A stretch of DNA of 40,553 nucleotides from contig JAAERL010000287.1 of the NCBI GenBank assembly GCA_024230435.1, positions 1 through 40,553 of the forward strand, read 5' to 3'. The position numbers were made by a program, and so were the translations under genes. The stretch is from Desulfobacteraceae bacterium. Its GTDB lineage: Bacteria > Desulfobacterota > Desulfobacteria > Desulfobacterales > Desulfosarcinaceae. Shown piece after piece: positions 1 through 9,794 of this stretch; position 1 is the stretch's first letter; every line of letters begins with the position of its first letter. The notes under the pieces were generated by a model. That model made no database searches and was not told the DNA's origin. It was given only the letters and a program-made list of their open reading frames with translations.

Positions 1-157
1 CTCCAATTAAATTATTTTTTCACCGTATAACGATGAATGAATCAATCAAGGGTCCTAACTCAAGGCATCATCACTATTTAGTTTTCAAAGATCAAGTACT
101 TAGAGATTATTTTGCTAACTCGCTTGAAACAATTTGCGTCATCAAGTGAAATCGTTA
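1..157 (-). other. rRNA operon leader, 16S rRNA start expected just outside the window
   Basis: Read on the minus strand, this stretch ends at position 1 with AATTTAATTGGAG, which is how many bacterial 16S rRNA genes begin just before AGTTTGATC. Inside it, around 97-75, is CTTGATCTTTGAAAAC, resembling the boxA-type antitermination signal of rRNA leaders. A strong sigma-70 promoter lies immediately upstream at 158-185. No protein-coding frame is convincing here. The rRNA identity is an inference from these three signals, because the 16S gene itself is outside the window. Confidence 0.65.
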
Positions 158-185
158 AGTATACTAAGTAACCCCTTTGTGTCAA
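158..185 (-). promoter_or_regulatory. Strong sigma-70 promoter of the presumed rRNA operon (proximal)
   Basis: On the minus strand a perfect -35 TTGACA (185-180) is followed after 16 bases by -10 TATACT (163-158). It points into the rRNA-like leader at 1-157. Transcription should begin near 150. The near-consensus boxes and the leader fit the proximal promoter of an rrn operon. Confidence 0.7.
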
Positions 186-383
186 GCACTTTTTTTAACC
201 CCCGTTATTTTTTTCGCTCTTGCCCCGAAACACACAGAACAATAGCAAACCATCTCATAACGCAGTCGAAATTATCGCCCTGACTGCCTGGTCAATCTAT
301 CAACGATCTATTCAAAATTTACAACGGGTTTTTCTTAAAAAGAGCATCAGGAATTTAAATATAATTCCCAGAAAACGTATTGC

Positions 384-412
384 TACCTACATCTATTTCT
401 ATGTTATGTCAA
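384..412 (-). promoter_or_regulatory. Candidate distal promoter of the presumed rRNA operon
   Basis: On the minus strand TTGACA (412-407) is followed after 17 bases by TAGGTA (389-384), just at the 3' end of tyrS and reading the same way. Tandem promoters are common for rrn operons. The -10 box is poor, so this is tentative. The 190 bases between the two promoters hold no convincing gene. Confidence 0.35.
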
Positions 413-1700
413 CACTTTTTATTAAAAGTTTATGAAATCTTTTTTTCCCGGCCCTTAACACAATCTCGTTCTCAACCAAATCGCTCTCATCGACCACCTG
501 GTCATAATCTAAAAACCGCTCACCATTTAGATAGGCCCCCCCCTGCTTGATCAATCTGCGTGCCTCTCCACCAGTTTTCACCAATCCCACACGCTGTAGC
601 AGTTTAAAGGCTGGTATACCGTTGCGCAGATCAGATAAAGGCAGCTCGCTACAAGGTACCGAATCCATAGTAGCCGTTACTTTAATATTATGGATGGCGC
701 TGGAGGGTAGCATATTTTCAGGTACTAATCGAGCTCCAAACATTTTGCAAGCCGCTTTATAAGCTCTTTCCGCTTCTTCTGCCCCATGAGCCAAATTTGT
801 GGCTTCATAGGCTAATACAACCTTTGCAGCATTCAGATCCGCTCCGGATAAAGTTTGAAGCCGATTAATTTCATTAACAGGTAAAAAAGTAAACAATAGT
901 AAAAACTTAACAACATCCCTATCATCGGTGTTTACCCAGAACTGATAATAATTATAGGGCGCCGTTCGCCTATCATCCAGCCAAACAGCTCCAGATGCTG
1001 TCTTTCCCATCTTAGCCCCTGAACTTGTAGTAATAAGGGGAAAGGTTATACCAAAAGCGCTCTTACCTTTTACTCTGCGAATTAGATCGATCCCAGCAAC
1101 AATGTTTCCCCATTGATCGCTGCCCCCCATTTGCAACCTACAGCCATAGCGTTCCAATAATTCCTTAAAATCATAGGCTTGTAATATCATATAATTAAAT
1201 TCGATAAAGCTTAGCCCATCTTCTGAGTCCATACGGGATTTGCAGCTTTCCGCTTTTATCATGCGATTAACTGAAAAGTGTCGCCCTATATCACGTAAAA
1301 AGGGAATATATTGCAAAGGCGTCAACCATTCTGCATTATTTACCATCAGAGCTCCACCCTCTGAAAAGTCTATAAACTGTGCAAGCTGTGCCTTAATGGC
1401 ATCTGCGTTTGCCTTTACATCTTCAATAGTTAAAAATTTACGCATTTCGGTCTTACCGCTGGGGTCTCCAACTAAACCAGTCCCCCCGCCAACCAAGGCA
1501 ATAGGCCTGTGGCCTTCACGTTGCATATGTGCAAGCGCCATAATAGGAACCAGGCTGCCGACATGCAAACTGGAAGCGGTGGGATCAAACCCAATGTAGC
1601 AAGTAATTTTTTTTCCAGTCACATGATCAGTCAACTCCTGATCATGGGTAAGAGCTTCAATAAATCCCCGTTCCTTTAAAACTTCAATTATAGTGCTCAT
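399..1700 (-). CDS. tyrS: Tyrosine--tRNA ligase
   Basis: Charges tRNA-Tyr with tyrosine in the cytoplasm (class I aminoacyl-tRNA synthetase). The Rossmann catalytic domain carries the HIGH-type signature as HVGS and the KMSKS-type loop as KMGKT. The substrate segment QMGGSDQWGN is typical of TyrRS. The C-terminal ~70 residues form an S4-like RNA-binding domain (IKQGGAYLNG). Length (433 aa) is normal. The frame is open three codons further upstream to a TTG at 1709, but GGGAG lies 9 bases before the ATG at 1700, so that ATG is chosen. It starts 43 bases after the rny stop and may share its transcript. Its 3' end overlaps a possible rrn promoter. Confidence 0.97.
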   Translation of the reverse strand: MSTIIEVLKERGFIEALTHDQELTDHVTGKKITCYIGFDPTASSLHVGSLVPIMALAHMQREGHRPIALVGGGTGLVGDPSGKTEMRKFLTIEDVKANADAIKAQLAQFIDFSEGGALMVNNAEWLTPLQYIPFLRDIGRHFSVNRMIKAESCKSRMDSEDGLSFIEFNYMILQAYDFKELLERYGCRLQMGGSDQWGNIVAGIDLIRRVKGKSAFGITFPLITTSSGAKMGKTASGAVWLDDRRTAPYNYYQFWVNTDDRDVVKFLLLFTFLPVNEINRLQTLSGADLNAAKVVLAYEATNLAHGAEEAERAYKAACKMFGARLVPENMLPSSAIHNIKVTATMDSVPCSELPLSDLRNGIPAFKLLQRVGLVKTGGEARRLIKQGGAYLNGERFLDYDQVVDESDLVENEIVLRAGKKRFHKLLIKSVDIT

Positions 1701-1743
1701 CCAATGCAACTCCCAAAATAGTTAATCCGATTTTTTACAATAT

Positions 1744-3309
1744 TCACTTATTGGCATATTCAACTGCGCGGGTTTCTCTAATCACAGTTATTTTGATTTG
1801 TCCTGGAAAAGTAAGGGCTTCCTCTATTTTTTTTACAATGTCGCGGCTCATTAAAATGGCTTCTTCATCCGAAACTTTACCGCTTTCAACAATTACCCTC
1901 AATTCGCGGCCTGCCTGTATGGCATAGCAACTGTCCACTCCTTTAAACGAATTTGCAATTCCTTCAAGATCTTCCAGTCGTTTTATGTAATTCTCCAAGA
2001 GCTCTTTACGCGCCCCCGGACGTGCCCCAGATAATCCATCAGCCGCCTGAACGAGAATATCGTAAACTGTCACCGGCGGGACATCTTCGTGGTGCGCTGC
2101 GATGGCATTTACAATTGATGATGATTCACCGTGTTTTTTTGCCAATTTAGATCCAATAATTGCATGCGGGCCTTCGACTTCATGGTCAATGGCTTTTCCG
2201 ATATCATGCAATAAGCCCATACGCCTAGCCAACTTTTCTTTCAAGCCAAGTTCCGCCGCCATCGTCCCAGCAAGAAAACCGACCTCTACCGAATGTTGTA
2301 AAACGTTTTGTGAGTAGCTGGTTCTGAATTTTAACCTACCGATAACTTTAATCAATTCACTATCAATGCCATGAACGCCTAAATCAAAAGCAGCTTGTTC
2401 CCCAGCTTCTTTAATTGCAATATCAATTTCGTTTGTTACCTTTTTAACGACATCTTCAATTCTTGCAGGATGGATTCTACCATCGGAAATCAGCCTAGCA
2501 AGCGACTGCCTGGCAATTTCCCTTCTAATCGGATTAAATCCCGACAAAATGACAGCTTCTGGAGTGTCGTCAATGATCAAATCAATACCTGTAGCGGCTT
2601 CCAAGGCACGAATATTTCGTCCTTCCCTTCCAATAATCCGGCCCTTCATCTCATCACTTGGAAGCTGGACAACCGATACCGTTCTTTCCGCAACATAATC
2701 CGCAGCATAACGCTGGATAGAGGTAGCCAGTATCTTTTTGGCTTTTTTATCAGCCTGTTCCTTTGCCTCGTTTTCGATTTTTTTTATAAGCTTGGCGCCT
2801 TCATACCGAGCCTCGTTTTCCATTGCGCGTAACAGCAGTTCCTTAGCCTGCTCAGCAGTGAGCGACGATATTTTTTCAAGTTGGACTTTTTGCTCACTCA
2901 CAAGTGAATTATATTCCTGCTCTTTTTTGCCAATCTGATCTGTACGTTTTCTAAGACCCTTTTCTATGTCCTGGAGTTCTTTATCTTTTTGGTCATTCTG
3001 CTCTATTTTTTTATCTATATTTTCCTCTTTCTGTATTAGACGCCGCTCCTGTCTTTTTAATTCGGTACGGGTATCTTTAGTTTCCGCATCAAATTCATTT
3101 TTCATCTCAAGAAGCCTGTCTTTGGCTTCAATATTTGCCTCCTTCAGCAATGCATCCGCCTTATGCTTGGCTTCTTGAATAATTTGTTCGGCTTCGTTTT
3201 GCGCGTCCTGTCTTCTATGGCGGTCTATCAAGACTCTTATCCATAAAGACACACCAAAACCACAGGTAAATATAATGATTGCAAACGCAAGCATTAAGAA
3301 TTCGTTCAT
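1744..3309 (-). CDS. rny: Ribonuclease Y
   Basis: Membrane-anchored endoribonuclease that starts mRNA decay. Domains in order: one N-terminal membrane helix (residues ~1-24), a long charged coiled coil (~30-200, rich in E/K/Q), a KH RNA-binding domain with [14 protein letters not shown], and an HD domain with the metal-binding [12 protein letters not shown]. Length of 521 aa is that of the family. A strong GGGAGG lies 7 bases before the ATG. The gene lies downstream of zapA and 6S RNA, a common deltaproteobacterial arrangement. The 480 bases upstream hold a repeat element and a tRNA-like remnant. Confidence 0.97.
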   Translation of the reverse strand: MNEFLMLAFAIIIFTCGFGVSLWIRVLIDRHRRQDAQNEAEQIIQEAKHKADALLKEANIEAKDRLLEMKNEFDAETKDTRTELKRQERRLIQKEENIDKKIEQNDQKDKELQDIEKGLRKRTDQIGKKEQEYNSLVSEQKVQLEKISSLTAEQAKELLLRAMENEARYEGAKLIKKIENEAKEQADKKAKKILATSIQRYAADYVAERTVSVVQLPSDEMKGRIIGREGRNIRALEAATGIDLIIDDTPEAVILSGFNPIRREIARQSLARLISDGRIHPARIEDVVKKVTNEIDIAIKEAGEQAAFDLGVHGIDSELIKVIGRLKFRTSYSQNVLQHSVEVGFLAGTMAAELGLKEKLARRMGLLHDIGKAIDHEVEGPHAIIGSKLAKKHGESSSIVNAIAAHHEDVPPVTVYDILVQAADGLSGARPGARKELLENYIKRLEDLEGIANSFKGVDSCYAIQAGRELRVIVESGKVSDEEAILMSRDIVKKIEEALTFPGQIKITVIRETRAVEYANK

Positions 3310-3451
3310 TGGACCTCCCTACCGGTAAACATATATAGGACGGGTTTTAAAGGCTCATTGCTTTTAAAAAATTCCCGATTACCCATCAAATTTATTTTTC
3401 GTGTATTCATAATTGCTTACTGCGATCCAGATTTAAACTATTTCAGCTTAG

Positions 3452-3605
3452 AATGTATCCGGAAATAGCCAATTTGCTCGATATCTTTCGCGATCTTTTA
3501 GTTGTGCTCAATATTTATCGCCGGAATATTAATAATATGCCTGTGGTAAAATTTCTCGCACGCCTTAGTATCAACCAAACTTGTCTATTTCAGGACGAAC
3601 ATTGT
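3452..3605. repeat. MITE-like repeat, family 1, copy 1
   Basis: A ~154-bp element sharing GTTGTGCTC, a central GGTAAAATTT..CGCAC block and a right-hand CTATTTC block with copies at 14512-14655 and 35224-35372. Its ends are imperfect inverted repeats: GAAATAGCCAATTTG on the left and, on the opposite strand, GAAATAGACAAGTTTG on the right. TTAG occurs at both flanks and may be a target duplication. It has no coding capacity. It lies between 6S RNA and rny. Confidence 0.7.
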
Positions 3606-3717
3606 TTAGAATAAAAAAAGAGAGGTTCAATCCCTTTACCCCCATATGCTTATCCGGGCTTTTTCCCTAAAAGACTTAATCCAATAGCCTCTAAGGCAAA
3701 AAAGTTAGTTTATAATG

Positions 3718-3783
3718 ATGGGGCATGACGGAATTGAACGAACGGTAGGATGATGCTTTCATTAGACCACTCAGGCACTCTCG
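3718..3783 (-). other. Degenerate tRNA-like sequence
   Basis: Read on the minus strand it has pieces that look like a tRNA: a D-arm-like TGAGTGGTCTAATG, a half anticodon stem CATCATCCTACC, a T-loop-like GTTCAATTCC, and a terminal TGCCCCA. It is about ten bases too short. The T-stem and acceptor stem do not pair, so it cannot fold as a functional tRNA. It may be a tRNA remnant or a coincidence. It lies just downstream of 6S RNA. Confidence 0.3.
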
Positions 3784-3790
3784 AAATCAG

Positions 3791-3982
3791 AAGGTGTACC
3801 CCCACCATTGTGCCGTGTTGGTAGGTCTTTGATCCAAAAATCAAGGTGGGCGCCTCATGGCTTCTTTAGGCTTTTCTGTATATCCAGAACTTGCACACCG
3901 AAGTCAGATTTGGCTCCCTTTTTTTTTGGCGTTGGGCCAAAGCACATCAGCCAAACACGCGCACGGCAGGGGTATGCACCTT
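3791..3982 (-). ncRNA. ssrS: 6S RNA
   Basis: Regulatory RNA that binds sigma-70 RNA polymerase by mimicking an open promoter. The ends form a long closing stem: AAGGTGCATACCCC near 3982-3969 pairs with GGGGGTACACCTT near 3803-3791, and TGCCGTG (3968-3962) pairs perfectly with CACGGCA (3817-3811). The 3' half holds the hairpin CACCTTGATTTTTGGATCAA, matching in form and place the ACCUUGAA hairpin of E. coli 6S RNA, and GCCTAAAGAAGCC also recalls that RNA. Position directly after zapA is the classical ssrS location. Exact ends are estimated from pairing. Confidence 0.8.
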
Positions 3983-4079
3983 GGTAACCTTTGGAACGAC
4001 CGTTCGTATGAGAATCACAAATAAAAATACGAACCAGTAAGATTTCCGATTTACAGAGAACTTAGCTGCCTGTACTGCC

Positions 4080-4382
4080 TTAACGTCTTATCGAAAGTCT
4101 TGCATCAAGTAAGTCAATCAAATTTAATGAGCGTTCATTAACATCGTCTATTAGATGCTGATATCTTTTTTTCAGCACAAAGAATTCGTTTGTAATGTTT
4201 AACGCAGTCAATATTAAAATTGCCCGTTTGTCAAGGGTTGATGCTTCCTGCTTTGTTTCCAATCTGACTTTCTCAATTGCTTTAACAACATAGTCTACAA
4301 TTTCACGGGCTTCTTCAACATCCTTTTCAGACTTAAATGTAAATGATTGCCCTAAGACGTTTATGTTTAGCAGTTGTTCCAA
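4080..4382 (-). CDS. zapA: Cell division protein ZapA
   Basis: Cytoplasmic protein that cross-links FtsZ filaments in the division ring. The N-terminal half has the ZapA pattern (VNVLGQSFTFKS-like start, then EEAREIVDYV), and the C-terminal half is a coiled coil beginning ILTALNITNEFF. Its 100 aa fit the family. No ATG fits: the frame opens with TTG at 4382, or with CTG six bases upstream. GAGGA lies 12 bases before the TTG but only 6 before the CTG, so the true start is open. It follows a zapB-like gene by ~30 bases and precedes 6S RNA. Confidence 0.88.
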   Translation of the reverse strand: MEQLLNINVLGQSFTFKSEKDVEEAREIVDYVVKAIEKVRLETKQEASTLDKRAILILTALNITNEFFVLKKRYQHLIDDVNERSLNLIDLLDARLSIRR

Positions 4383-4413
4383 AGACAGGACATATCCTCT
4401 TCATCATCACTTA

Positions 4414-4665
4414 TCAGTTTTCTTGTTGATTCTCCGAGATTTCATCAAGTCTGCCCATCAGACTATCAATTTTCTGTCTTACTACACTTTTGAGCTCATG
4501 GTGTTGTTGCTCAACAACAACTTTTTCCTGGAGTTTTTGTGTAAGTTCCTGATTTTGTTCTTTAAGCTCTTCAATCTCAATTTCAAAGAGCTTACATGTC
4601 TCAATCAGTGACTCTATTCTATTCTCCAGCTCCATGAAATGCTCAACTACATTTACTTGTTCCAC
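4414..4665 (-). CDS. zapB: ZapB-like coiled-coil cell division protein
   Basis: An 83-aa protein that is almost entirely coiled coil (heptads through residues ~8-75, many E, Q and L), with no membrane segment. Small coiled-coil proteins of this kind placed directly before zapA are annotated ZapB, a partner in Z-ring assembly. The assignment therefore rests mainly on position and shape. Start is GTG at 4665, with GAGG five bases upstream. An internal ATG at residue 11 lacks such a site. Confidence 0.7.
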   Translation of the reverse strand: MEQVNVVEHFMELENRIESLIETCKLFEIEIEELKEQNQELTQKLQEKVVVEQQHHELKSVVRQKIDSLMGRLDEISENQQEN

Positions 4666-4826
4666 ACTTATACCTCATTATGGCATGCCACTATAATCTT
4701 TGGCAATATGTTAAGTCAATATTTTTAAATATTGTACATATTGAACATTATTTCGGCAAGTTGTTCTTTGCAGTGGTAGTTTTTTTCACCCGAAAAACGC
4801 TTTTAAAATTACCCGATTTGAACAAG

Positions 4827-4852
4827 AAAGGGTGACCCATCGGCCACCCTTT
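4827..4852 (-). terminator. Hairpin terminator after atpC
   Basis: On the minus strand AAAGGGTG pairs with CACCCTTT around a 10-base loop, 31 bases after the atpC stop, followed by CTTGTTC. The stem is perfect over 8 pairs but the U-tract is weak. It likely ends the atp operon transcript before zapB. Confidence 0.6.
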
Positions 4853-4883
4853 TCGAGAACAAACCGGATTTCGATTTCTGTAA

Positions 4884-5294
4884 TTACCGTGTTTCAACAA
4901 TACGAATTCTGGTTATTGCTCTTAATAGAGCTACCCGAGCCCTAGTAAAATCAGTTTCTTCTTTACTATATTGCTCTAAGCGTTCTTCGGCTCGTGTCAT
5001 AGCACGTTTTGCGCGTTTAATGTCTATGTCTGCCCTTCGCTCTGCCGAATCCGCTAAGATAGTAACACGATCGGGTAAAGCTTCAGCAAAACCACCACTT
5101 ACAAAAACAAACCTTTCATTTCCCTCGGCGTTTTCATAATGAACGGCGCCGACATTCAATGTTGTCATAAAAGGTGTGTGCCTTGGCAGAATACCAAATT
5201 CACCAAGTTGTCCAGGCGCCATGACAATCTTGGCATCATCACTAACGACTGACTTTTCAGGCGTCACTATTTCTAAACGAATATTTTCAGCCAT
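4884..5294 (-). CDS. atpC: ATP synthase F1 subunit epsilon
   Basis: Rotor-stalk subunit that couples and regulates F1. The N-terminal beta-sandwich is clear (IRLEIVTPEKSVVSDDAK, then PGQLGEFGILPRHTPFMT), followed by a helical C-terminus (residues ~88-136). The frame is open two codons upstream to TTG at 5300, but AGAGGA sits 6 bases before the ATG at 5294, so 136 aa is preferred. It is the last gene of the atp operon, 17 bases after atpD, and is followed by a hairpin. Confidence 0.95.
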   Translation of the reverse strand: MAENIRLEIVTPEKSVVSDDAKIVMAPGQLGEFGILPRHTPFMTTLNVGAVHYENAEGNERFVFVSGGFAEALPDRVTILADSAERRADIDIKRAKRAMTRAEERLEQYSKEETDFTRARVALLRAITRIRIVETR

Positions 5295-5311
5295 TGCCAA
5301 TCCTCTATTTA

Positions 5312-6775
<1,464 letters not shown>

Positions 6776-7666
6776 TTATCCTTTGAGGGCTTCGGCGCCG
6801 CCCACAATATCCATTAAATCCGCAGTAATCGCAGCTTGCCGTGCCTTGTTATAGATCAATGACAGTGATTCCAGCATATCGTTACATGCCTTGGTGGCGT
6901 TGTCCATAGCCATCATCCGGGCTGCGTGCTCGCTGGTTGACGTTTCCAGTAAAGCGCTAAAAATCTGCACCTGTACGCTTTTGGGCAACAACTCACCAAC
7001 CAATGCCTCCGATGAAGGTTCACAGATGTGCTCAGGCTGATATGCCTTACCATTTTCATCATTCGCTTCAATTTTCTCAATAGGTGGTATTGGCAAAAGC
7101 TGTTTGATAGTTGGGAGCTGTTTAGCCATGCTTATAAATTGCGCATAAACGATATAGACCTCGTCATAAGCTTGGTCTAAAAATCCACTCACCATATTCC
7201 GGCCGGATGCAGCAGCTATGGTAAAGCTAACCTTGGAACCAATGACTCCCAAAAAACTTTCAACAAGTTGCTTTTTTCTTTTTTTAGCCCACTCCATGCC
7301 CTTTTTTCCAAAGCAGGAAAAGCTGACCTCAGCACCTTGAGCTTCTTTCTCTTTTGCCAGGGCTTCGGCTTTTTCAATTAAATTAATATTGAAACCACCG
7401 CACAAGCCGCGATCCGATGCGCAAAGCACAATATGCACTTTACGTATCCTTTCCCGCGGTACGAGCAATTCATTGGCTTGCTCACCTGAACTTTCAGCCA
7501 GGCTGCCTAAAACCTCTGAAAATTTTTGAGAATATGGACGAAAGGCGTCGCTGCTTGTTTGTGCGCCACGCAGCTTTGAAGCAGCCACCATATTCATAGC
7601 CTTGGTGATTTGCTTGGTTTTTTTAATGCCGTTAATTTTCAGCAAAATCTCTTTTAATTGTGCCAT
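6776..7666 (-). CDS. atpG: ATP synthase F1 subunit gamma
   Basis: Central shaft of F1. The N-terminal helix MAQLKEILLKINGIKKTKQI and the C-terminal helix with NATKACNDMLESLSLIYNKARQAAIT are the conserved coiled-coil axle. The middle holds the Rossmann-like domain with DRGLCGGFN. At 296 aa it is normal. A weak AAGG lies upstream of the ATG. It is 59 bases from atpA and 42 bases from atpD, in standard order. Confidence 0.97.
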   Translation of the reverse strand: MAQLKEILLKINGIKKTKQITKAMNMVAASKLRGAQTSSDAFRPYSQKFSEVLGSLAESSGEQANELLVPRERIRKVHIVLCASDRGLCGGFNINLIEKAEALAKEKEAQGAEVSFSCFGKKGMEWAKKRKKQLVESFLGVIGSKVSFTIAAASGRNMVSGFLDQAYDEVYIVYAQFISMAKQLPTIKQLLPIPPIEKIEANDENGKAYQPEHICEPSSEALVGELLPKSVQVQIFSALLETSTSEHAARMMAMDNATKACNDMLESLSLIYNKARQAAITADLMDIVGGAEALKG

Positions 7667-7725
7667 AAAGCTAAGCCCTTACTTTTCGATAGCAAAAAAA
7701 TTTCAAGACCACACAAGACATGATT

Positions 7726-9243
7726 TTATTTGATGGTATCTTTGAATTCTTCATGATAAGCGGTTAGAGCTTCTCCCAATAGTTTATCCAGCCCATCATC
7801 TATGCTTTGTTTTTCCTTTAATTGATTCAATACACTTGGAAACCGCTCTTCAATAAAAGGATAAAGCCCTGCTTCATATTTGGCTATAACATCGACCGGA
7901 TAATCATCAAGGTATCCGCGAGTACCCGCATAAAGAATCGCAACCTGCTTTTCCATGCTCAAAGGCTGATACTGCGGTTGTTTCAAGACTTCAACAAGTC
8001 TCTGCCCACGTGTCAGCCGCTTTTGTGTGGCCTTGTCGAGGTCACTTCCGAAGGCCGCGAACGCTTCAAGCTCCCTGAATTGAGCCATTTCCAAACGAAG
8101 CGTACCAGCAACCTGACGAATCGCTTTGACCTGGGCAGCGCCACCTACACGTGATACGGATAAGCCCACATTAATGGCAGGTCTAATACCGGCAAAAAAT
8201 AACCCAGGTTCAAGATAGATCTGACCGTCCGTAATGGAAATTACGTTTGTCGGGATGTATGCTGAAACGTCACCGGCCTGAGTTTCGATAATTGGCAAAG
8301 CGGTTAGGGAGCCGGCTCCTAATTCATCACTCAATTTTGCAGAACGTTCCAGCAGTCGTGAGTGATTATAGAAAATATCACCTGGGTAGGCTTCACGGCC
8401 CGGCGGACGCCTTAACAATAGTGAAACCTGACGATAAGCGGCAGCTTGTTTCGAGAGGTCATCGTAAATAATGAGAGCATGCTTACCATTATCACGGAAA
8501 TATTCTCCCATTGCACATCCTGCATAAGGGGCAATAAACTGTTGTGTTGCCGGATCACTTGCGCATGCGGAAACGATGGTGGTGTATTCCATAGCGCCAT
8601 GTTTTTCTAAAACGGCGGCTACCTGAGCAACAGTTGATTTTTTTTGACCGCAAGCCACATAGATACAATAAATGTCGGTATCTTTTTGGGCGAGGATGGC
8701 ATCAATGGCCACAGCTGTCTTCCCGATCTGCCGATCACCGATGATTAGTTCGCGTTGCCCGCGGCCTACCGGTGTCATAGCATCAACAGCTTTAAGTCCT
8801 GTGTAACAGGGTTCATGAACGCTTTTTCTGGCAATAACGCCTGGAGCAACCATTTCAACACGCCGAGATTCTTTGGCGTCAATGGGACCTTTGCCATCCA
8901 AAGGCTGACCAGTTGCATCCATAACACGGCCCAAAGTGGCATCCCCTACAGGAACCTGTGCGATACGGCCAGTGCGTTTAACAATATCCCCTTCTTTAAT
9001 GTTCGTGTCATCACCCAGAATGGCGACACCCACATTATCTTCTTCGAGGTTCAGCACCAAGCCCAAGATGTTGCCCGGAAATTCCACAAGCTCCATAGCC
9101 ATGACTTTTTCCAGTCCGTAAACACGTGAAATACCATCACCTACGGACAGAACGACACCGGTTTCACTCAGCTCAACCTTTTTGTCGTAATCGGTAATCT
9201 GATCTTTGATAATTTGACTAATTTCTTCGGCTCTAAGTTCCAT
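7726..9243 (-). CDS. atpA: ATP synthase F1 subunit alpha
   Basis: Non-catalytic nucleotide-binding subunit of the F1 head. The Walker A motif is GDRQIGKT, with Ile where most homologues have Thr, and the Walker B segment is [12 protein letters not shown]. The alpha signature [17 protein letters not shown] is intact. Length 505 aa is standard. Its ATG overlaps the atpH stop (TAATG), so the two are translationally coupled; GGGGTGAG precedes the start. Confidence 0.98.
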   Translation of the reverse strand: MELRAEEISQIIKDQITDYDKKVELSETGVVLSVGDGISRVYGLEKVMAMELVEFPGNILGLVLNLEEDNVGVAILGDDTNIKEGDIVKRTGRIAQVPVGDATLGRVMDATGQPLDGKGPIDAKESRRVEMVAPGVIARKSVHEPCYTGLKAVDAMTPVGRGQRELIIGDRQIGKTAVAIDAILAQKDTDIYCIYVACGQKKSTVAQVAAVLEKHGAMEYTTIVSACASDPATQQFIAPYAGCAMGEYFRDNGKHALIIYDDLSKQAAAYRQVSLLLRRPPGREAYPGDIFYNHSRLLERSAKLSDELGAGSLTALPIIETQAGDVSAYIPTNVISITDGQIYLEPGLFFAGIRPAINVGLSVSRVGGAAQVKAIRQVAGTLRLEMAQFRELEAFAAFGSDLDKATQKRLTRGQRLVEVLKQPQYQPLSMEKQVAILYAGTRGYLDDYPVDVIAKYEAGLYPFIEERFPSVLNQLKEKQSIDDGLDKLLGEALTAYHEEFKDTIK

Positions 9244-9794
9244 TATGCACTCTCACCCCTTTTTAAAGATTCTTTCATTTTGAGTAATTGTGTTTTAATG
9301 CTGCCATCCAAAACGAGATCACCAATGCGCGTAACAACCCCTCCTATAAGACTGGGATCCTGCGTAACCTCCAGAGTTATTTCCTTGCCTGTTTTTTTGG
9401 ACAGGGCAGCACGAATTTTTTCGATAGTTTCATCGGATAATTTCTGCGCTGAAACCAAGCTTGCACGGGCAATCCCTTTAAGTTCATCCGCAAGATTCTG
9501 ATAAAAATCGTTAATGCTGGAAATAAAGGCGATACGGCCTTTATCGAACAGCAGCATCAGAAAGGAAGTCGTCACCTTGGTGAGCTTCAATTTCTGAATA
9601 ACTTTTTGGAATACTTGCCTCCGTTCATCAATATTATAAAGAGGATTAGAAATCATTCCGGCGAGCTGTCTGTTCCTATCCATCAGAATCGTCATTCCTT
9701 CTAATTCCTGACGATACTTCTCGGTTTGACCGTCCTGTTTGCCGATTATCAAAAGCGCCTTGGCATAACGCCGTGCAATTGCAAGATTTTTCAC
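9243..9794 (-). CDS. atpH: ATP synthase F1 subunit delta
   Basis: Joins the F1 head to the peripheral stalk. It begins [15 protein letters not shown], the conserved delta/OSCP start. The C-terminal domain has the signature [22 protein letters not shown]. At 183 aa it is normal. The start codon is GTG at 9794, overlapping the TAG of atpF by one base, so translation is likely coupled. It overlaps atpA by one base as well. Confidence 0.96.
   Translation of the reverse strand: MKNLAIARRYAKALLIIGKQDGQTEKYRQELEGMTILMDRNRQLAGMISNPLYNIDERRQVFQKVIQKLKLTKVTTSFLMLLFDKGRIAFISSINDFYQNLADELKGIARASLVSAQKLSDETIEKIRAALSKKTGKEITLEVTQDPSLIGGVVTRIGDLVLDGSIKTQLLKMKESLKRGESA

Noticed and set aside
220-435. 71-codon plus-strand frame in the rrn upstream region
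   Set aside because: It overlaps the tyrS end and the candidate rrn promoter, lacks a ribosome site and has low-complexity residues.
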